From Flavobacterium pectinovorum (lineage in GTDB: Bacteria; Bacteroidota; Bacteroidia; Flavobacteriales; Flavobacteriaceae), in assembly GCF_022802975.1 (NCBI RefSeq), contig NZ_JAFEVZ010000004.1, forward strand, positions 124,001 through 188,000: DNA of 64,000 bases, in the 5' to 3' direction. Below the pieces are notes generated by a model. That model was not told the DNA's origin. It searched no databases and worked only from the letters and a program-made list of their open reading frames with translations. A program made the translations under genes and the position numbers. Below, one piece after another: positions 33,297 to 41,158 of this stretch (position 1 is its first letter; each line of letters opens with the position of its first letter).

Positions 33297-34559
33297 TTAA
33301 GCGTCTAAATCAACTGTAGTTCTGCTTGCAATTTCTTTGTATGTACCGTTTACTAATTTCTCACGAATTGCTTCAAAAGCAGTAAGTGTTTCAGCAATAT
33401 CTTCTAATGTATGAGAAGCAGTAGGAATAACACGTAATAAAATCATTCCTTTTGGAATAACCGGATAAATTACGATAGACAAGAAGATACCATAATTTTC
33501 TCTTAAATCATTCACCATTACCATTGCTTCCGGAACGCTACCTTCCAAATAAACTGGCGTAACACAAGTATTAGTATCTCCAATATTGAATCCTTTACTC
33601 TTTAAACCATTTTGTAAAGTATTTACGTTTTCCCATAATTTATCTTTCAATCCCGGGTTGTCACGTAGTAATTGCAGACGTTTTAATGAACCAATAGTTT
33701 GAATCATTGGCAATGCTTTAGCAAACATTTGAGAACGCAAATTATATTTTAAATAATCGATAATGTCTTTATCAGCAGCAACGAAAGCACCTATATTAGC
33801 CATTGATTTAGCAAATGTAGAAAAGTAAACATCGATTCCGTCCTGACAATCTTGCTCCTCACCTGCTCCGGCACCCGTTTTTCCAAGAGTTCCAAAACCA
33901 TGTGCATCATCAACAAGTAAGCGGAAATTGTATTTCTTTTTCATTTCTACAATCTCTTTCAACTTTCCTTGCTGACCGCGCATTCCAAAAACACCTTCAG
34001 TAATAAAAAGAATCCCTCCACCTGTTTCTGTAGCTATTTTGGTAGCACGCTGCAGGTTTTTCTCCATACTTTCTATATCATTGTGCTTGTATGTAAAACG
34101 TTTTCCGCTGTGCAGACGAACACCATCAATAATACAGGCATGTCCGTCAACATCATATACAATTACATCATTTCTGGTAACCAAAGCATCAATAATAGAT
34201 ACCATTCCCTGATAACCAAAATTCAGTAAATAAGCTGATTCTTTCATTACAAAAGCAGCTAATTCATTTTCTAATTGCTCGTGATATTTAGTATGTCCAC
34301 TCATCATACGCGCTCCCATCGGAGCAGCAGCACCATATTCTACGGCTGCATCCGCATCTGCTTTACGAACTTCAGGATGGTTTGCCAGACCTAAATAATC
34401 ATTTAAACTCCAGTTTAAAACTTCTTTTCCCTGAAATTTCATTCTTGGCCCTAACTCTCCTTCTAATTTAGGGAATACAAAATAGCCCTCAGCCTGAGAA
34501 GCCCATTTTCCTAATGGTCCTTTATTGTTCTGAATTCTTTCGAATAAATCTTTTACCAT
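33297..34559 (-). CDS. Alpha-oxoamine synthase (serine palmitoyltransferase / cysteate acyltransferase-like)
   Basis: 420-residue PLP enzyme of fold type I condensing an amino acid with an acyl thioester. It has the family segments SLNDYLGLANHPEVR (~50-64), GARMMSGHTKYHEQLE (~82-97), LVDDAHGFGTLGKTGAG (~215-231), and the PLP lysine in FSTFAKSMANIGAF (~248). It resembles the Bacteroidota group that includes serine palmitoyltransferase (sphingolipids) and the cysteate-fatty-acyl transferase for sulfonolipids needed for efficient gliding in Flavobacterium. It does not look like BioF, because the biotin neighbourhood is absent. The choice between serine and cysteate as substrate cannot be made here. 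Confidence 0.8.
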   Translation of the reverse strand: MVKDLFERIQNNKGPLGKWASQAEGYFVFPKLEGELGPRMKFQGKEVLNWSLNDYLGLANHPEVRKADADAAVEYGAAAPMGARMMSGHTKYHEQLENELAAFVMKESAYLLNFGYQGMVSIIDALVTRNDVIVYDVDGHACIIDGVRLHSGKRFTYKHNDIESMEKNLQRATKIATETGGGILFITEGVFGMRGQQGKLKEIVEMKKKYNFRLLVDDAHGFGTLGKTGAGAGEEQDCQDGIDVYFSTFAKSMANIGAFVAADKDIIDYLKYNLRSQMFAKALPMIQTIGSLKRLQLLRDNPGLKDKLWENVNTLQNGLKSKGFNIGDTNTCVTPVYLEGSVPEAMVMVNDLRENYGIFLSIVIYPVIPKGMILLRVIPTASHTLEDIAETLTAFEAIREKLVNGTYKEIASRTTVDLDA

Positions 34560-34955
34560 AATATAATAATGTCGTAATAATTTTAACTTAAATCAGGGAG
34601 CAAAAATAATCATTATTATTCTAAAATTCAGAGAGTCATTTATTTTTATTGAAAAATACTCAGGATAATTGATTTAACAAGACTTAACCTGAAATAATTC
34701 GTAAAAAAAGAATATACATTTAACCCGTTGAGTGTAATTAGTTTTTAATGATAATTTTTCGTCAGTTCGAGTAATTTTCGATAGAAAATTGTATCGAGAA
34801 CAGAAAAATTATCATTAAAAACGGTTCTCGATACATTTTTTGTTCCGTTTCACTGCACAAAAAACACTCGAACTGACGTTTTTAATAATTACCCCCAAGG
34901 GGTTATACATTTTCAATAATAAAAAGTAAGATCTGTGCTCAAATACCCAGGTAAA
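34560..34955. other. Intergenic region with palindromic repeat, copy I
   Basis: 396 bp without a gene. The first ~160 bp upstream of the oxoamine synthase are A/T-rich and should hold its promoter. The rest is the palindromic element at 34723-34905. Confidence 0.6.
34723..34905. repeat. Palindromic dispersed repeat, copy I (CGTCAGTTCGAGT type)
   Basis: Nested inverted repeats: CGTCAGTTCGAGT (34760-34772) with ACTCGAACTGACG (34866-34878); a 19-bp pair 34742-34760 with 34803-34821; and GTATCGAGAAC (34791-34801) with GTTCTCGATAC (34824-34834). It is bounded by ACCCGTTG and ACCCCCAAGGGG. A related copy lies at 36206-36526 in the same orientation. Confidence 0.85.
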
Positions 34956-36167
34956 TCACATTTGCTTTTTGTTTATAACGGATACCATTATTAAAGCTAA
35001 TCCAAGAACCAGAAAAATACTGAATATCAAAATACTCTGAAAGTACCCTGAAATTGTTCCTTCTCCAAAAAAGAAAAACCAGCCCTGTAAAAACAATAAA
35101 ATTTCAGTTGCAATATATCCCAAAATAAAAATCTTCATACCAATTTTTAATATTGAAGAATTAGCAGAAAGCATTTTATTCTGAAGTAAAATTCCAAATA
35201 AAAAACCGGTTATGATTCCCAAAGTGGTTAAATGAATAAATCCAATTACGAAATTTCTGATTTGATGGGAAACCTCAGCCAGATTCGGAAAAATAGTCAG
35301 CAATTGGATTCCGACTTTCAGAAGTAAAGAACACAAAGCCAAACCGTAAACTATTTTCGTCGTTTTATCTAAAGCTTTTTTAAAATGATTCATTTGAGGT
35401 TTCAGCATTTTATAGAAATAAACAAAAGCACCCAACTGAATTAAAACTCCCAAACCATTGATATAACTCAAAATATCATTTTCTATATACCATCGCACCG
35501 GAAAAGCGACTGTTAGTAAGGTAGAAATAATCATCAAAAAATAAAATTTCTTAAACTTTACCTCATCAATTTTCCTTTGAAATTGTTTTAAAAACAAAGC
35601 TAAAATCGCCAATATAAACCAGCCATTAAACTGAAAATGAAGAAAAAACTGAATCGAAATCTGATAAAAAGCGCTTTGTTTTCCTAATGTACTTACTGCC
35701 GGTCCGAGGCACCAAACGCCGAAAGTCGATAAAACCATAAACAAAACCGAAACCAATAATAGTCTTTGTGACGGTGATGTATCTCTTAAACTGTCTTTCC
35801 AAACCAAACGGCAAAAAACATAGCTTAGCAAAATATGCATCGTCGAAAAAATAATCGAAAACACCCCATAACCCTGAATTGGAAAAGCAATCATCATTCC
35901 GATTACAGAAAACTCAGTCAGCCAGAATAAACGGTTGTAAATTGGTTTCTGACTTTTTTCTTTCGGAATAAAAAAATGAACAGCCAAAACATACACGATC
36001 ATATAAACCCAGCCCAACATGGCCACATGCGAATGCGCATGAAGCAGAAAACTATAGTTTAAAAAGTCTAATGGAAACAGATACATAAACCGCATTAATA
36101 ACCCGAAAACACAGGCTATCAAAAAATTAAAGAAACAACAGAGTATCCAGGCTTTTTGAGAATTCAT
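34956..36167 (-). CDS. Polytopic His-rich membrane protein of the NO-response cluster
   Basis: 403 residues with about 12 hydrophobic segments. Several histidines lie in membrane segments: LLHAHSHVAMLGWVYM (~41-56), FSTMHILLSYVF, QFFLHFQFNGWF and GFIHLTTLGI. Such spacing recalls subunit I of haem-copper oxidases and NnrS-type proteins, and relatives are often called cytochrome c oxidase subunit I-like. The full set of metal ligands is not obvious, so enzyme activity is unproved. It is 0.7 kb downstream of scdA and norB on the same strand and bracketed by palindromic repeats, so it may be a separate unit. A role in NO or haem handling is inferred from context. Confidence 0.65.
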   Translation of the reverse strand: MNSQKAWILCCFFNFLIACVFGLLMRFMYLFPLDFLNYSFLLHAHSHVAMLGWVYMIVYVLAVHFFIPKEKSQKPIYNRLFWLTEFSVIGMMIAFPIQGYGVFSIIFSTMHILLSYVFCRLVWKDSLRDTSPSQRLLLVSVLFMVLSTFGVWCLGPAVSTLGKQSAFYQISIQFFLHFQFNGWFILAILALFLKQFQRKIDEVKFKKFYFLMIISTLLTVAFPVRWYIENDILSYINGLGVLIQLGAFVYFYKMLKPQMNHFKKALDKTTKIVYGLALCSLLLKVGIQLLTIFPNLAEVSHQIRNFVIGFIHLTTLGIITGFLFGILLQNKMLSANSSILKIGMKIFILGYIATEILLFLQGWFFFFGEGTISGYFQSILIFSIFLVLGLALIMVSVINKKQM

Positions 36168-36205
36168 CGTTTTTATTTTTTTAACACATAAAATTATTAA
36201 ACCAT

Positions 36206-36526
36206 ACCCGTTGGGTGAAATTAGTTTTTGATGATAATTTTTCGCCAGTTTGAGTGATCCCTATTTTTCATCGGGATTGTATCGGGAACAGAAAAATTAG
36301 TATTAAAAACGGTTCTCGATACTTTTTTTGTTCCGTTTCTCTACACAAAAAAACACTCGAACTGACGTTTTTATTAAAAAATAGTTCTCGATACAAATTT
36401 TCCAACAAAGCTATTGCATTTTCAGAAAATTCACTCGAACTGACGAGAGGTTGTAACTTCATTTTATATTCTGTTTTTGTAAAAAAAATATTCGTCGAAC
36501 TGACGTTTTTAATAATTACCCCCAAA
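36206..36526. repeat. Palindromic dispersed repeat, copy II (extended)
   Basis: The first ~170 bp parallel copy I (ACCCGTTGGGTGAAATTAG ... CACTCGAACTGACG). Further arms are added: CACTCGAACTGACG at 36432-36445 and GTCGAACTGACG at 36494-36505, then the same end TAATAATTACCCCCAA. The TCGAACTGACG core thus occurs three times. Confidence 0.8.
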
Positions 36527-36547
36527 CCTGAGTTCGATGATTATTAA

Positions 36548-36687
36548 ATAGCCTCCAGCTTCAGCTGGAGAACTTACAGTTTAGTTAAAAAGGCTTTAGC
36601 AAAATAAAAAGAGTGTTGATTTTTTGGCTAAAGCCAGATTGTCTTTCTAAAACTCAATAAACCTCCAGCTAAAGCAGGAGGCTATTA
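36548..36687. repeat. Palindromic repeat of the AGCCTCCAGC / GGCTTTAGC type
   Basis: The outer arms AATAGCCTCC (36548-36557) and GGAGGCTATT (36678-36687) enclose a second pair, GGCTTTAGC (36593-36601) with GCTAAAGCC (36628-36636). Small hairpins CTCCAGC..GCTGGAG add to it. It looks like a REP-type intergenic element. Confidence 0.75.
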
Positions 36688-36876
36688 ATATACTTTTATT
36701 GGTCTAATAATCGAACTGAGACCCCAAGGGTTTAAACCATATAAGAAATTATAAGGTTTGCTAAAATGAACTTATATTACTTATATGGTTGAAAAAAAAT
36801 CTTAAAATAAAAAACACCAATAATTATCCTGTTTTAGATATTTTATCGGTGCTTTTCGAACTATTAAAACTAACCT

Positions 36877-37608
36877 TTATGCTACTTCAACAAATTCTTT
36901 TTCAAGAAGGATTGCTTTCGGAAATAAAATATTATTTTCCAAATGAATGTGTTTGTGTAAATCTGCTTCAAACTCTTTCAACATTGCAAAAGTCACTCTA
37001 TACGTTGTGCAAGCATCTGCGGGAGGATTGTAATTATCTGTTAAAGCAGCAATTTCTCTAAAACGTTCTCCTTCATTATCGTGTTCGTGCATCATCATTG
37101 CGATTGGGTTTGAAACGGTTCCAAAAGAGGGCTTAGTTAAATTCCCGTCAGACTCTTTGGTTTTTACCATTCTTTTTATAAATGGAAACAAAACCAATTC
37201 TTCTTTTTTCATGTGCTGTGATAATTCTCCTGCACAACCAATAAACAACTCATTGATTTTAAATAATTCCGGATGTCCTGCACCGTGAACTTTACATAAT
37301 TTTTCTAAAAAAGGAAGTAAAACGTTTGTTTTTTCCTGTACATAACGGTGATGTGTTTTTTCGATATAATCTGCCAGTAAATCCAAAGGCCAGGAATTAA
37401 AATCGATACTTCCGTTGTTTTCTGATTGCAAGACTTCTAAAACATTTTCTAATAAAGCATAAGCGTTAATATCCTGTTTTTCGCACACTTCCTCTACAGT
37501 TCTGTTTCCTTTACAGCAAAAGTCTATTTTATATTTAGAAAAAACCGCAGCTGTTCTAAAATCCTGAGCTACAAATGATCCTATTGTTTTGCTTTTTAAA
37601 TTTTCCAT
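36877..37608 (-). CDS. scdA: Iron-sulfur cluster repair di-iron protein (ScdA/RIC/YtfE)
   Basis: Cytoplasmic di-iron protein that repairs Fe-S centres damaged by nitric oxide or oxidants. N-terminal ScdA/DUF542 domain (~1-60) with the DFCCKGNRT motif (~32-40). A hemerythrin-like domain follows (~75-243), with His/Glu ligands in KTHHRYVQE, GAGHPELF, MKKEELVLFPFI, MMHEHDNEGERF and LHKHIHLENNILFP. I start at the ATG at 37608 (MENLKSK, 243 residues) rather than the TTG three codons upstream. It lies 32 bp behind norB on the same strand, so the two are likely co-transcribed. Confidence 0.93.
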   Translation of the reverse strand: MENLKSKTIGSFVAQDFRTAAVFSKYKIDFCCKGNRTVEEVCEKQDINAYALLENVLEVLQSENNGSIDFNSWPLDLLADYIEKTHHRYVQEKTNVLLPFLEKLCKVHGAGHPELFKINELFIGCAGELSQHMKKEELVLFPFIKRMVKTKESDGNLTKPSFGTVSNPIAMMMHEHDNEGERFREIAALTDNYNPPADACTTYRVTFAMLKEFEADLHKHIHLENNILFPKAILLEKEFVEVA

Positions 37609-37640
37609 GATAATCAATTTAGTATTTTGTGTTTTTTATT

Positions 37641-39872
37641 TTACTTTTTTTTAAATGTCAGTTCAAATACAAACCAGGCCATGGTAATAAATCCGATTCC
37701 GAAAATAGAATCACCAATTGCACGAAGCCATTTTAACGTAATCATGGCCGGCTGCTGCATTAATTCTGATGAACGGGCGTACCACATTCCGTGACTGATA
37801 CTTTCAATCGCCTGCCAGACTCCAATAGGAAGTAAACTCAGGATTGCCATCAGAAATAAACCAATATTTAGTGACCAGAAAGTAATACTAAGCAGTTTGG
37901 TATTCCAGCTTACATCCCGGTATAAACTTCTTAGTACAAATAATACCAGACCGATTCCTAACATTCCGTAAACCCCGAATAAAGCGGTATGACCGTGTAA
38001 AGGTGTTGTATTTAAACCTTGTACATAATACAATGCAATTGGCGGATTAATGATGAATCCGAAGATTCCGGCTCCAAGGAAATTCCAAAATGCCACAGAA
38101 ATCATAAAGTAAATTGGCCATTTGTAATCGGCAATCCATTGTGTTGATTTTGAGATTTTATAGTTTTGATAGGCTTCAAATCCGATTAAAGTTAAAGGCA
38201 CAACTTCTAAAGCACTGAATGTTGCTCCCAAAGCCATAATTGCCGTTGGTGTTCCAGAGAAATATAAATGATGGAATGTACCTAAAATTCCCCCTGACAT
38301 GAAAATAATCGTAGCAAAAAGAACATTTAATGTAGCCGTTTTCGTTTTCAATAATCCTAAACGAACAAACAAGAAAGCAATAACAACCGTTGCAAATACT
38401 TCGAAGAAACCTTCAACCCAAAGATGCACTACCCACCATCTCCAGTATTCAGCAATCGCTAAATTGGTTTGTCTTCCCCACATTAATCCTGCTCCGTAGA
38501 ACATGGCAATGGCAGTACAGGAAACCAAGAACAAAATAATTAGGTTTTTCTCTTCTGTTTTTTTCCTTAAAACCGGAAGTAACGGACGAATCATTAAAGC
38601 CAGCCATAAAAACAGTCCAACTAAAAGGAAGATCTGCCAGAAACGACCTAAATCAACATATTCGTAACCCTGATGACCAAACCAGAAGTTTTGAACCAAA
38701 TTCAGTTTTTGCATTACACCAAACCATTGTCCCGCCATTGATCCCAAAACAATAATCAATAAAGCGACAAACAAAAAGTTAATACCAAAACATTGAAATT
38801 TAGGATCTTTACCCGAAACTGCCGGAGCAATATATAAACCTGTCGCTAACCAGGCCGTTGCAATCCAGAAAATAGCCAATTGTGTGTGCCATGTACGCGT
38901 TACTGCATAAGGCAGAATCTGATCAATTGGAATGCCGTACAAACCGTTTCCTTCCACTCCGTAATGTGCTGTTATGATTCCGAAAATCATTTGCAAAACC
39001 ATCAGCAAACTCACAATCCAGAAATATTTGGTTACCAATCCCATCGATTTGGTTTTTCCCTGCTTGATAAGCGGATCTTCTTTTGGAAGCGGAAATTCTT
39101 CTTCTTCACCCGATTTGGCGTGATAGAAAACCAATATTCCTACACTCAAAATCAACAGAATAATACTTACTCCAGACCAAGCCAAAAGTTCTGTAGTCGC
39201 AGTATTTCCAACCAATTCATCGGAAGGCCAATTATGAGTGTATGAAATATCAGTATCCGGGCGATTGGTAACCGTTGCCCAGGTTGCCCAGAAGAAAAAG
39301 GCATTCATTTTATGCATTTTCTCTACATCTTTAATTGAGTTTTTCGGAATAGCATATTCTTCTCTCAGTTTATCGAATTTCGGATCATTCGTAAAAAGGC
39401 CTTTATAATATTCGCTTAGATTTTCAATCGCCGCCAGACGGTTTTCAGAAATGGTCAGAATACCCGTGTCTGGATTGTAACGATTTGTTCTTACATCTTT
39501 TTGGAGACGAATTTTCAACGCCGATTGTTTTTCAGCATCTAATTCTTCATACTTTTTATTGAAATCTTTTTGAGCATAAATATCCAGTATAAAAACTGCT
39601 TCTCTGTGCAGCCAGTCTGCAGTCCAGTCCGGAGCCACATAAGCACCGTGCCCCCAGATAGACCCTACTTCCTGGCCTCCTATACTCTGCCATATATTTT
39701 GCCCGTCTTTGATTTCGCTTTCGCTGAAAACAACTTTACCGGAATCAGTTACAATCTCTTTCGGAACCGGTGGTGCCTGCTGATAGATTTCATATCCGTA
39801 ATAACCCAGCACTGCAAATGATACACTCATTACCAATGCAAAAACCAGCCATAATTTTTTTTCTCTTTTCAT
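37641..39872 (-). CDS. norB: Quinol-dependent nitric oxide reductase
   Basis: Single-subunit qNOR reducing 2 NO to N2O with electrons from menaquinol, in the inner membrane. At 743 residues the N-terminal extension (~30-230, with GQNIWQSIGGQEVGSIWGHG) is the fused cytochrome-c-like part without a haem-c CXXCH motif, as in qNOR. The core has ~12 helices with His ligands: VTRTWHTQLAIFWIATAW, WWVVHLWVEGFFE, GGILGTFHHLYFSG and LHGHTALFGVYG. I use the ATG at 39872 (MKREKK) over a TTG at 39887. Upstream is a candidate operator sharing half-sites with that of the Rrf2 gene. scdA follows directly. Confidence 0.94.
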   Translation of the reverse strand: MKREKKLWLVFALVMSVSFAVLGYYGYEIYQQAPPVPKEIVTDSGKVVFSESEIKDGQNIWQSIGGQEVGSIWGHGAYVAPDWTADWLHREAVFILDIYAQKDFNKKYEELDAEKQSALKIRLQKDVRTNRYNPDTGILTISENRLAAIENLSEYYKGLFTNDPKFDKLREEYAIPKNSIKDVEKMHKMNAFFFWATWATVTNRPDTDISYTHNWPSDELVGNTATTELLAWSGVSIILLILSVGILVFYHAKSGEEEEFPLPKEDPLIKQGKTKSMGLVTKYFWIVSLLMVLQMIFGIITAHYGVEGNGLYGIPIDQILPYAVTRTWHTQLAIFWIATAWLATGLYIAPAVSGKDPKFQCFGINFLFVALLIIVLGSMAGQWFGVMQKLNLVQNFWFGHQGYEYVDLGRFWQIFLLVGLFLWLALMIRPLLPVLRKKTEEKNLIILFLVSCTAIAMFYGAGLMWGRQTNLAIAEYWRWWVVHLWVEGFFEVFATVVIAFLFVRLGLLKTKTATLNVLFATIIFMSGGILGTFHHLYFSGTPTAIMALGATFSALEVVPLTLIGFEAYQNYKISKSTQWIADYKWPIYFMISVAFWNFLGAGIFGFIINPPIALYYVQGLNTTPLHGHTALFGVYGMLGIGLVLFVLRSLYRDVSWNTKLLSITFWSLNIGLFLMAILSLLPIGVWQAIESISHGMWYARSSELMQQPAMITLKWLRAIGDSIFGIGFITMAWFVFELTFKKK

Positions 39873-39888
39873 TTTTTTTAAATTCAAT

Positions 39889-39907
39889 AAAGGATGATTT
39901 TATCTTT
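39889..39907 (-). promoter_or_regulatory. Candidate operator upstream of norB
   Basis: AAAGGATGATTTTATCTTT is an imperfect palindrome 17 bp before the norB ATG. It shares the half-sites AAAG and TTATCTTT with the palindrome at the rrf2 promoter (41003-41020) but is one bp longer. Weak evidence. Confidence 0.35.
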
Positions 39908-39924
39908 TATTAGTTTTTAAAAAA

Positions 39925-39952
39925 ACTCCAAATTTATTTCAGTATTTGGAGT
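39925..39952 (-). terminator. Terminator of the azurin gene
   Basis: 9-bp stem ACTCCAAAT / ATTTGGAGT with a 10-nt loop and a T run on the minus strand, before norB. Confidence 0.75.
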
Positions 39953-39962
39953 CTTTACTAAT

Positions 39963-40484
39963 TTACTCAACAATCAGTACGCCTTTCATCATGGCTACGT
40001 GACCGGGAAAAGAGCAAATAAAAGGATATGACCCTTTTTTATCAATTGTAAATTCGATTGTGTCTTCTTCTCCGCCACCTAACAATTTAGTGTGAGCGAT
40101 AACGGAAGCTTTTTCAGATTCCGGAATATAATCAGTTGCTTTGGCCTCATTTGCTTTTAAAGCAAAAGCAGACTGGTCTGTTCCTTCCTGCAAAATGACC
40201 AAATTATGTCCCATTGCTTCTTTTGGAATTTTACCAACGTGTTTCAAAGTCAATTTGATTGGTTTTCCGGCAACAGCTTTCAATTCATTTGTGTTAAACT
40301 GCATCTGGTCATTTCCTTCGATAAGCAAAACATTTTCAACAGTTGCCGCAGGCTGTACTCCCTCTGTAGCTGTTTCATTTATTTCTGTTGATTCTTCTAC
40401 AGGAGCAGTTTCTTTTTTGCCGCAAGAAGTTATTGTTAAAAATCCCATTAGGATCAAGAGTGAAATTTTGGTTTTAGTATTCAT
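39963..40484 (-). CDS. Azurin (lipid-anchored type 1 copper protein)
   Basis: Periplasm-facing blue copper electron carrier. 173 residues: lipobox TITSCGKKE (Cys ~21), an acidic Thr/Glu linker to ~50, then a cupredoxin domain. The domain has NDQMQFNTNELK and the copper ligands His in AMGHNLVIL (~117) and Cys-His-Met in CSFPGHVAMM (~157-166). The lipid anchor distinguishes it from the soluble azurin of Pseudomonas. It is 22 bp behind the Rrf2 gene on the same strand, likely one operon. Its place between the regulator and norB suggests that it carries electrons in nitrosative-stress respiration. That partnership is inferred. Confidence 0.9.
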   Translation of the reverse strand: MNTKTKISLLILMGFLTITSCGKKETAPVEESTEINETATEGVQPAATVENVLLIEGNDQMQFNTNELKAVAGKPIKLTLKHVGKIPKEAMGHNLVILQEGTDQSAFALKANEAKATDYIPESEKASVIAHTKLLGGGEEDTIEFTIDKKGSYPFICSFPGHVAMMKGVLIVE

Positions 40485-40505
40485 TGTTAAAGTATTTATT
40501 AAATG

Positions 40506-40955
40506 TTAATCGTTTATGTTTAGTGTTTTTAGAAAGAAATCACCTGATTTTACGCCTGAAGCCAACTGCTCTAAAGTGGTTTTGGTGAGCATTTCTAAAA
40601 GCAGTCCTCTTATTTTTTTAAACTCATGATGTACCGGACACGGATGATCTTCAGAACATTCTTTTAGTCCGATACCACATCCTTTATAAATTTTATCCCC
40701 ATCAATAGCATCCACAATCTGAATTAATTTTATGGATTTTACAGCTTCATCCGAAACTTCAAAACCGCCTCCCACTCCTTTTGCCGAATGAATGATTCCG
40801 TTTTTAGTCAGAATCTGCATAATTTTCGCCGTAAAAGGTTCCGGAGAATCAATTTCTTTGGCAACATCTTTTATTCCAACCCTGATTCCTTTTGAAGAAT
40901 TGGTCGCAATAAAAATAGACGCCCTGATTCCGTATTCACATGCTTTTGAAAACAT
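40506..40955 (-). CDS. Rrf2-family transcriptional regulator with Fe-S-type cysteines
   Basis: 149-residue winged-helix regulator of the Rrf2 family (NsrR/IscR/RsrR). N-terminal HTH: MFSKACEYGIRASIFIA, DVAKEIDSPEPFTAKIMQIL and SAKGVGGGFEV. The cluster-binding type triad is CGIGLKECSEDHPC (~94-107, C-x6-C-x5-C). The ATG at 40955 is preferred over a TTG nine codons upstream, because a well-formed promoter ends between them. Neighbours (azurin, norB, scdA) point to an NO-sensing repressor with the NsrR role, but the name is not proved. Its promoter overlaps a palindrome, so autoregulation is likely. Confidence 0.88.
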   Translation of the reverse strand: MFSKACEYGIRASIFIATNSSKGIRVGIKDVAKEIDSPEPFTAKIMQILTKNGIIHSAKGVGGGFEVSDEAVKSIKLIQIVDAIDGDKIYKGCGIGLKECSEDHPCPVHHEFKKIRGLLLEMLTKTTLEQLASGVKSGDFFLKTLNIND

Positions 40956-40979
40956 ACCTTTTAGTGATTTAATTCCATA

Positions 40980-41010
40980 CAAAGATAAACAGGTTTTTAA
41001 TAAAAGACAA
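40980..41010 (-). promoter_or_regulatory. Promoter of the rrf2-azurin operon
   Basis: On the minus strand, TTG (41008-41010) is followed by exactly 20 nt and then TATCTTTG (40980-40987), a perfect TAnnTTTG -7 box. The start of transcription should fall near 40973, giving a short leader to the ATG at 40955. Confidence 0.7.
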
Positions 41011-41020
41011 ATTTATCTTT
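41003..41020. promoter_or_regulatory. Candidate Rrf2 operator overlapping the -33 box
   Basis: AAAGACAAATTTATCTTT is an 18-bp palindrome broken only at one position per arm. It covers the TTG -33 element of the rrf2 promoter. A further half-site AAAGATAAA lies at 40981-40989 across the -7 box. Confidence 0.5.
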
Positions 41021-41158
41021 AATTAATTTTAATGAAATGTGATTTATTTATAAACAAAATAATTAATACCAATACGGACACTTATTAAGTCTTAAATTTG
41101 AATAAAACCCAATTTTAATTTTAACTTTGAGAGTAATTAATATTATAACATCAAAACA

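Larger units (their letters stand above)
36168..36876. other. Repeat-rich intergenic region between scdA and the membrane protein gene
   Basis: 709 bp without a convincing gene. It contains the extended palindromic repeat copy II (36206-36526) and a second hairpin family (36548-36687). The 190 bp before scdA are A/T-rich, with no clear terminator. Short open frames here follow the repeats on both strands and are not genes. Confidence 0.65.

Noticed and set aside
33297..34559. BioF (biotin synthesis) assignment
   Set aside because: No other biotin genes adjoin it, and the N-terminal extension and segments fit the lipid-type alpha-oxoamine synthases better.
36254..36547. Open frames on both strands within the palindromic repeat
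   Set aside because: They arise from the palindromic sequence itself; nothing protein-like is seen and the repeat copy at 34723 does not keep the frame.
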